6,916 nt of DNA from an uncultured Flavobacterium sp. (lineage in GTDB: Bacteria; Bacteroidota; Bacteroidia; Flavobacteriales; Flavobacteriaceae): NCBI GenBank assembly GCA_945957245.1, contig CAMFLD010000149.1, positions 1-6,916 of the forward strand, given 5' to 3'. How positions within the stretch are numbered: position 1 is the stretch's first letter; each line of letters begins with the position of its first letter. The position numbers were made by a program, and so were the translations under genes. Positions 5,015-6,916 of this stretch are shown here, in pieces. A model generated the notes under the pieces. The model saw nothing but the letters and a program-made list of their open reading frames with translations, made no database searches and had not been told where the DNA came from.

Positions 5015-5392
5015 TTATGGGTTAAAAAGTAAGTCAATGGCTAACGAAAACTTATGATTAGGATGCTTCCGTATAGTGGTGTACAAGGTCATGCAATGCA
5101 CCATGTATATAGCGACATAACCATCAAACAACTGGTCGGCAAATAATCTGCTCTGCTTGTGCATTCGCTTTCCGTACCTCTCTATCTTATTCCTGACTTC
5201 TTCGACAAAGGATAGCCATGCTTCTACGGTTAGCAAGCCGTTTTCCCATTGGTTTCGTGTTAACTGTTCATCCTCCTGTATGGTAAGGCACATACCGTTA
5301 ACATATTCCAATAAGGCGGGAATTTCCTGCGGAAACAGTTCATGCAGTAACCTCGCTTTCTCTACATTTATCAAATTCTCTAAAGGTTTCAT
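5015..5392 (-). CDS. Conserved-looking hypothetical protein, 125 aa
   Basis: I do not recognise this protein. It is 125 residues, begins MKPLENLINVEKARLLHELFP and is predicted mostly helical. Helical segments of mixed character run through about 11-40, 54-75 (LTVEAWLSFVEEVRNKIERYGKR) and 80-110 (FADQLFDGYVAIYMVHCMTLY). There is no signal peptide, no clear membrane helix and no metal-binding pattern; two Cys (35 and 100) are isolated. A GGT-containing AGG element lies a few bases before ATG 5392, modest support for that start. It follows the DUF932 gene after a gap that holds a 10-bp hairpin, and is followed by the small membrane protein gene. Its place in the operon implies a role linked to the mobile element, but nothing more specific can be said. 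Confidence 0.7.
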   Translation of the reverse strand: MKPLENLINVEKARLLHELFPQEIPALLEYVNGMCLTIQEDEQLTRNQWENGLLTVEAWLSFVEEVRNKIERYGKRMHKQSRLFADQLFDGYVAIYMVHCMTLYTTIRKHPNHKFSLAIDLLFNP

Positions 5393-5417
5393 AATACCTG
5401 AGTTTAAAGTGAGTAAT

Positions 5418-5447
5418 AAGGACAGGCAGACATTGCCGCCTGTCCTT
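5418..5447 (-). terminator. Hairpin after DUF932 gene, terminator or attenuator
   Basis: A perfect 10-bp stem, 5418-5427 (AAGGACAGGC) with 5438-5447 (GCCTGTCCTT), encloses a 10-base loop. It starts six bases after the DUF932 stop codon. Read leftward, the stem is followed by ATTACTCAC, a poor U-run, so termination would be partial. This would lower expression of the downstream PRTRC genes relative to SSB and DUF932, or protect the 3' end of the upstream message. Confidence 0.55.
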
Positions 5448-5453
5448 TGGTTG

Positions 5454-6527
5454 TTAATTCAGCATAAGCACGTCTGCACCATCCTTTGCAAACTGATTAC
5501 ATAGTTCAAATGCCCTTTGTGCTTTAGCCTGTGCTGTACCACCCATTACAATGGATTGCAGTTTGCTTTCATCATCCTTGTAATTGCGTACATTCTGATA
5601 ATAGCCTGTTACCGCATTGTATGCTCCGAACACAGTTCCTTTGGTAGTATTCAACTGTTGTGTATCTGACATCATTGCGTAGGCAAAAGCATCTTCAACG
5701 GTGTTTTTGAATACGGTTGACAGTTCATCTTCTGCACCCTTTTTAAGTGCATCCAATGTTTCCTTATTGGGGCAGAGTGCCAGTTGAATAAGTTTCTTTA
5801 CTTCTGCATCACAGATACGCACCTGTGTCCATTGGTTAAATATTCCCTCCAGTTGGGTACTAAGCTGATTAGCCAGTCCCATTACCTTATGAGCATTTTC
5901 CAAACGCTGTTTTGCACCGGATGTATGGCGGATGCGTACCACGTTGGACATATTACCCAATGCTGCGTTAAGGGTGTTTTGGCATACAATGCGTACAGGT
6001 GTAAAGGCTGCGGTAATGCTTCCCGTACCATCGTGGGAAGTTGTCAGAAAGATGTATTTCTCTGTAATATCATCACCGTTGCCCACACGGATATAGTCAG
6101 GAAGTTTAGCGGTTATAAATATCCTTTCTCCGTTTCCTAATGCTCCTGCTGTTTCGTACAGGATACCGTCCCCACCACCTACAATAGCATCGAAAAATGC
6201 AAAGGCATCTGCGTTCTGTACTATCTGATAATCCTTACCTACTACGCCAAAAACTGTATTGGTATCGGTACGCATGGTTGCAAAATTGTCAGGCAGTAAG
6301 ATGTTGCCACCTTCTTTAATTTCACCATCATCGCCTATGCTGATACCTGTACCACGAGTATATAAGGGTGATTTGACTACCTCGAAATCAAGTCCTGCAT
6401 ATTTAATAGCCTCGGCACTTGTGGGATATTGTTCTACTACCTGTCCTAAGTTGTGCCATGCCTTTTGCTGTACACTAAAGAAGCTGTATTTGCCTGTTCC
6501 TTCGTTATAATTAAGATTATGTGCCAT
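5454..6527 (-). CDS. DUF932 domain-containing phage/plasmid-like protein
   Basis: This 357-aa protein is a full-length DUF932 (phage/plasmid-like, LGT_TIGR03299 type) protein. Diagnostic segments in order: AWHNLG at 23-28; EAIKYAGLDFEVVKSPLY at 39-56; VFGVVGKDYQIVQNADAF at 92-109; AGALGNGERIFITAKLP at 127-143; TSHDGTGS at 163-170; TPVRIVCQNTL at 176-186; and RIRHT at 198-202, followed by a helical C-terminal third. The family is common on plasmids, phages and conjugative elements; its biochemical role is not established. ATG 6527 is followed by MAHNLNYN, a usual start for Bacteroidota members, and is preceded by an AT-rich leader (TTAAAAATTACAATC) without Shine-Dalgarno. It lies 39 bases after the SSB gene. 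No membrane or secretion signal is seen. No residue that the family keeps appears to be missing. Confidence 0.92.
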   Translation of the reverse strand: MAHNLNYNEGTGKYSFFSVQQKAWHNLGQVVEQYPTSAEAIKYAGLDFEVVKSPLYTRGTGISIGDDGEIKEGGNILLPDNFATMRTDTNTVFGVVGKDYQIVQNADAFAFFDAIVGGGDGILYETAGALGNGERIFITAKLPDYIRVGNGDDITEKYIFLTTSHDGTGSITAAFTPVRIVCQNTLNAALGNMSNVVRIRHTSGAKQRLENAHKVMGLANQLSTQLEGIFNQWTQVRICDAEVKKLIQLALCPNKETLDALKKGAEDELSTVFKNTVEDAFAYAMMSDTQQLNTTKGTVFGAYNAVTGYYQNVRNYKDDESKLQSIVMGGTAQAKAQRAFELCNQFAKDGADVLMLN

Positions 6528-6566
6528 GATTGTAATTTTTAAAAGTTGATAAATGAAAGTTGTTTG

Positions 6567-6916
6567 TTAGAAAGGCAAATCGTCTTTGCCATTGTCAGCA
6601 GGTACTGCGGAATTGTTACTGATACCACCTGCTACGGTTTCAGGTCGCTTACCACCTCCGTACAATTTGATTTGGGAAGTGTGAAAATTGAGTGCTGCAT
6701 GTGCTTCGCCATCGCCTCCGATCCATGCCCTTGCACTTACTCTGCCTGAGAGTTCTACCAATGTTCCTTTAGTAAGAACCTTAGCTACGTTCGTTGAAAG
6801 CCAATAGGCACAGTTGAAATACTCGGTGTGTTCCACCCGTTCGCCCTGTTTGTTACGGAAGCTGTCGTTTACCGCTACGGAGAAGTTCACTACCTGTTTG
6901 TCGCTCGGTAAGGTGC
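6567..6916 (-). CDS. ssb: Single-strand DNA-binding protein, 5' end beyond window
   Basis: The frame is open to the right edge of the window, so the true start is outside it. The visible 116 residues begin TLPSDKQVVNFSVAVND, an internal OB-fold strand, so GTG 6890 should not be taken as the start. Next come FNCAYWLS, VAKVLTKGTLVELSGRVSARAW and ALNFHTSQIKLYGGG, the strand pattern of bacterial SSB that wraps single-stranded DNA. After a short Gly/Asn/Ala linker it ends KDDLPF, the acidic C-terminal tip that docks SSB partners. About 30 N-terminal residues are missing, judged from family length. This is an element-encoded SSB type, usual on plasmids and conjugative elements of Bacteroidota. It is the first visible gene of the leftward operon and lies 39 bases upstream of DUF932. 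No promoter is visible because the 5' end is cut off. Confidence 0.93.
   Translation of the reverse strand, partial: TLPSDKQVVNFSVAVNDSFRNKQGERVEHTEYFNCAYWLSTNVAKVLTKGTLVELSGRVSARAWIGGDGEAHAALNFHTSQIKLYGGGKRPETVAGGISNNSAVPADNGKDDLPF

Noticed and set aside
5005..5037. Upstream ATG 5037 as start of the small membrane protein
   Set aside because: It would overlap the preceding gene by 23 bases; ATG 5004 lies 10 bases after that gene's stop and gives a sensible N-terminus.
6888..6890. GTG 6890 as start of SSB
   Set aside because: The frame continues upstream to the window edge with residues typical of the SSB OB fold (TLPSDKQVV), so the gene is truncated by the window.

Overview
The window looks like part of a mobile element (integrated conjugative element or plasmid) from a Bacteroidota bacterium, probably near the Sphingobacteriales/Flavobacteriales. 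The reasons are protein family resemblance, moderately AT-rich DNA, A-rich start regions with little Shine-Dalgarno, and the mix of SSB, DUF932 and PRTRC genes. No taxonomic marker gene is present, so the assignment is an inference.

From about 6916 down to 1149 the window holds one tightly packed leftward (minus-strand) gene series: a 5'-truncated single-strand DNA-binding protein, a DUF932 protein, an unrecognised 125-aa protein, a small two-helix membrane protein, then the PRTRC block (ParB-Related, ThiF-Related Cassette) in the order E, C, F-position gene, B, ThiF. Gaps are mostly 4-bp overlaps to a few tens of bases, which fits one operon. A strong leftward intrinsic terminator at 771-799 is the first good stop signal after ThiF.

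The most interesting biology is in the PRTRC block. ThiF is an E1-like adenylating enzyme with an intact nucleotide loop. Protein B fits the bacterial E2-like class with a Cys in a conserved setting. Protein C is a 72-residue ubiquitin-like candidate that ends directly in Gly-Thr-Lys-Gly. Together they look like a compact ubiquitin-like conjugation set carried by a mobile element. No JAB/Mov34 protease (PRTRC A), ParB or protein D is visible here.

The left 1.15 kb is different. Bases 1-329 carry the C-terminal part of a PIN-domain (VapC-like) toxin gene on the plus strand, interrupted by an in-frame TAG. Next come about 20 degenerate tandem units of exactly 21 bp (341-760), then the terminator. 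After it lies a gene-free stretch (800-1148) with a T-arm-like sequence, an AT-rich dyad and a GC-rich hairpin cluster. This left part may be an element boundary or a zone of decay, but no integrase or duplicated att core is visible to prove it.
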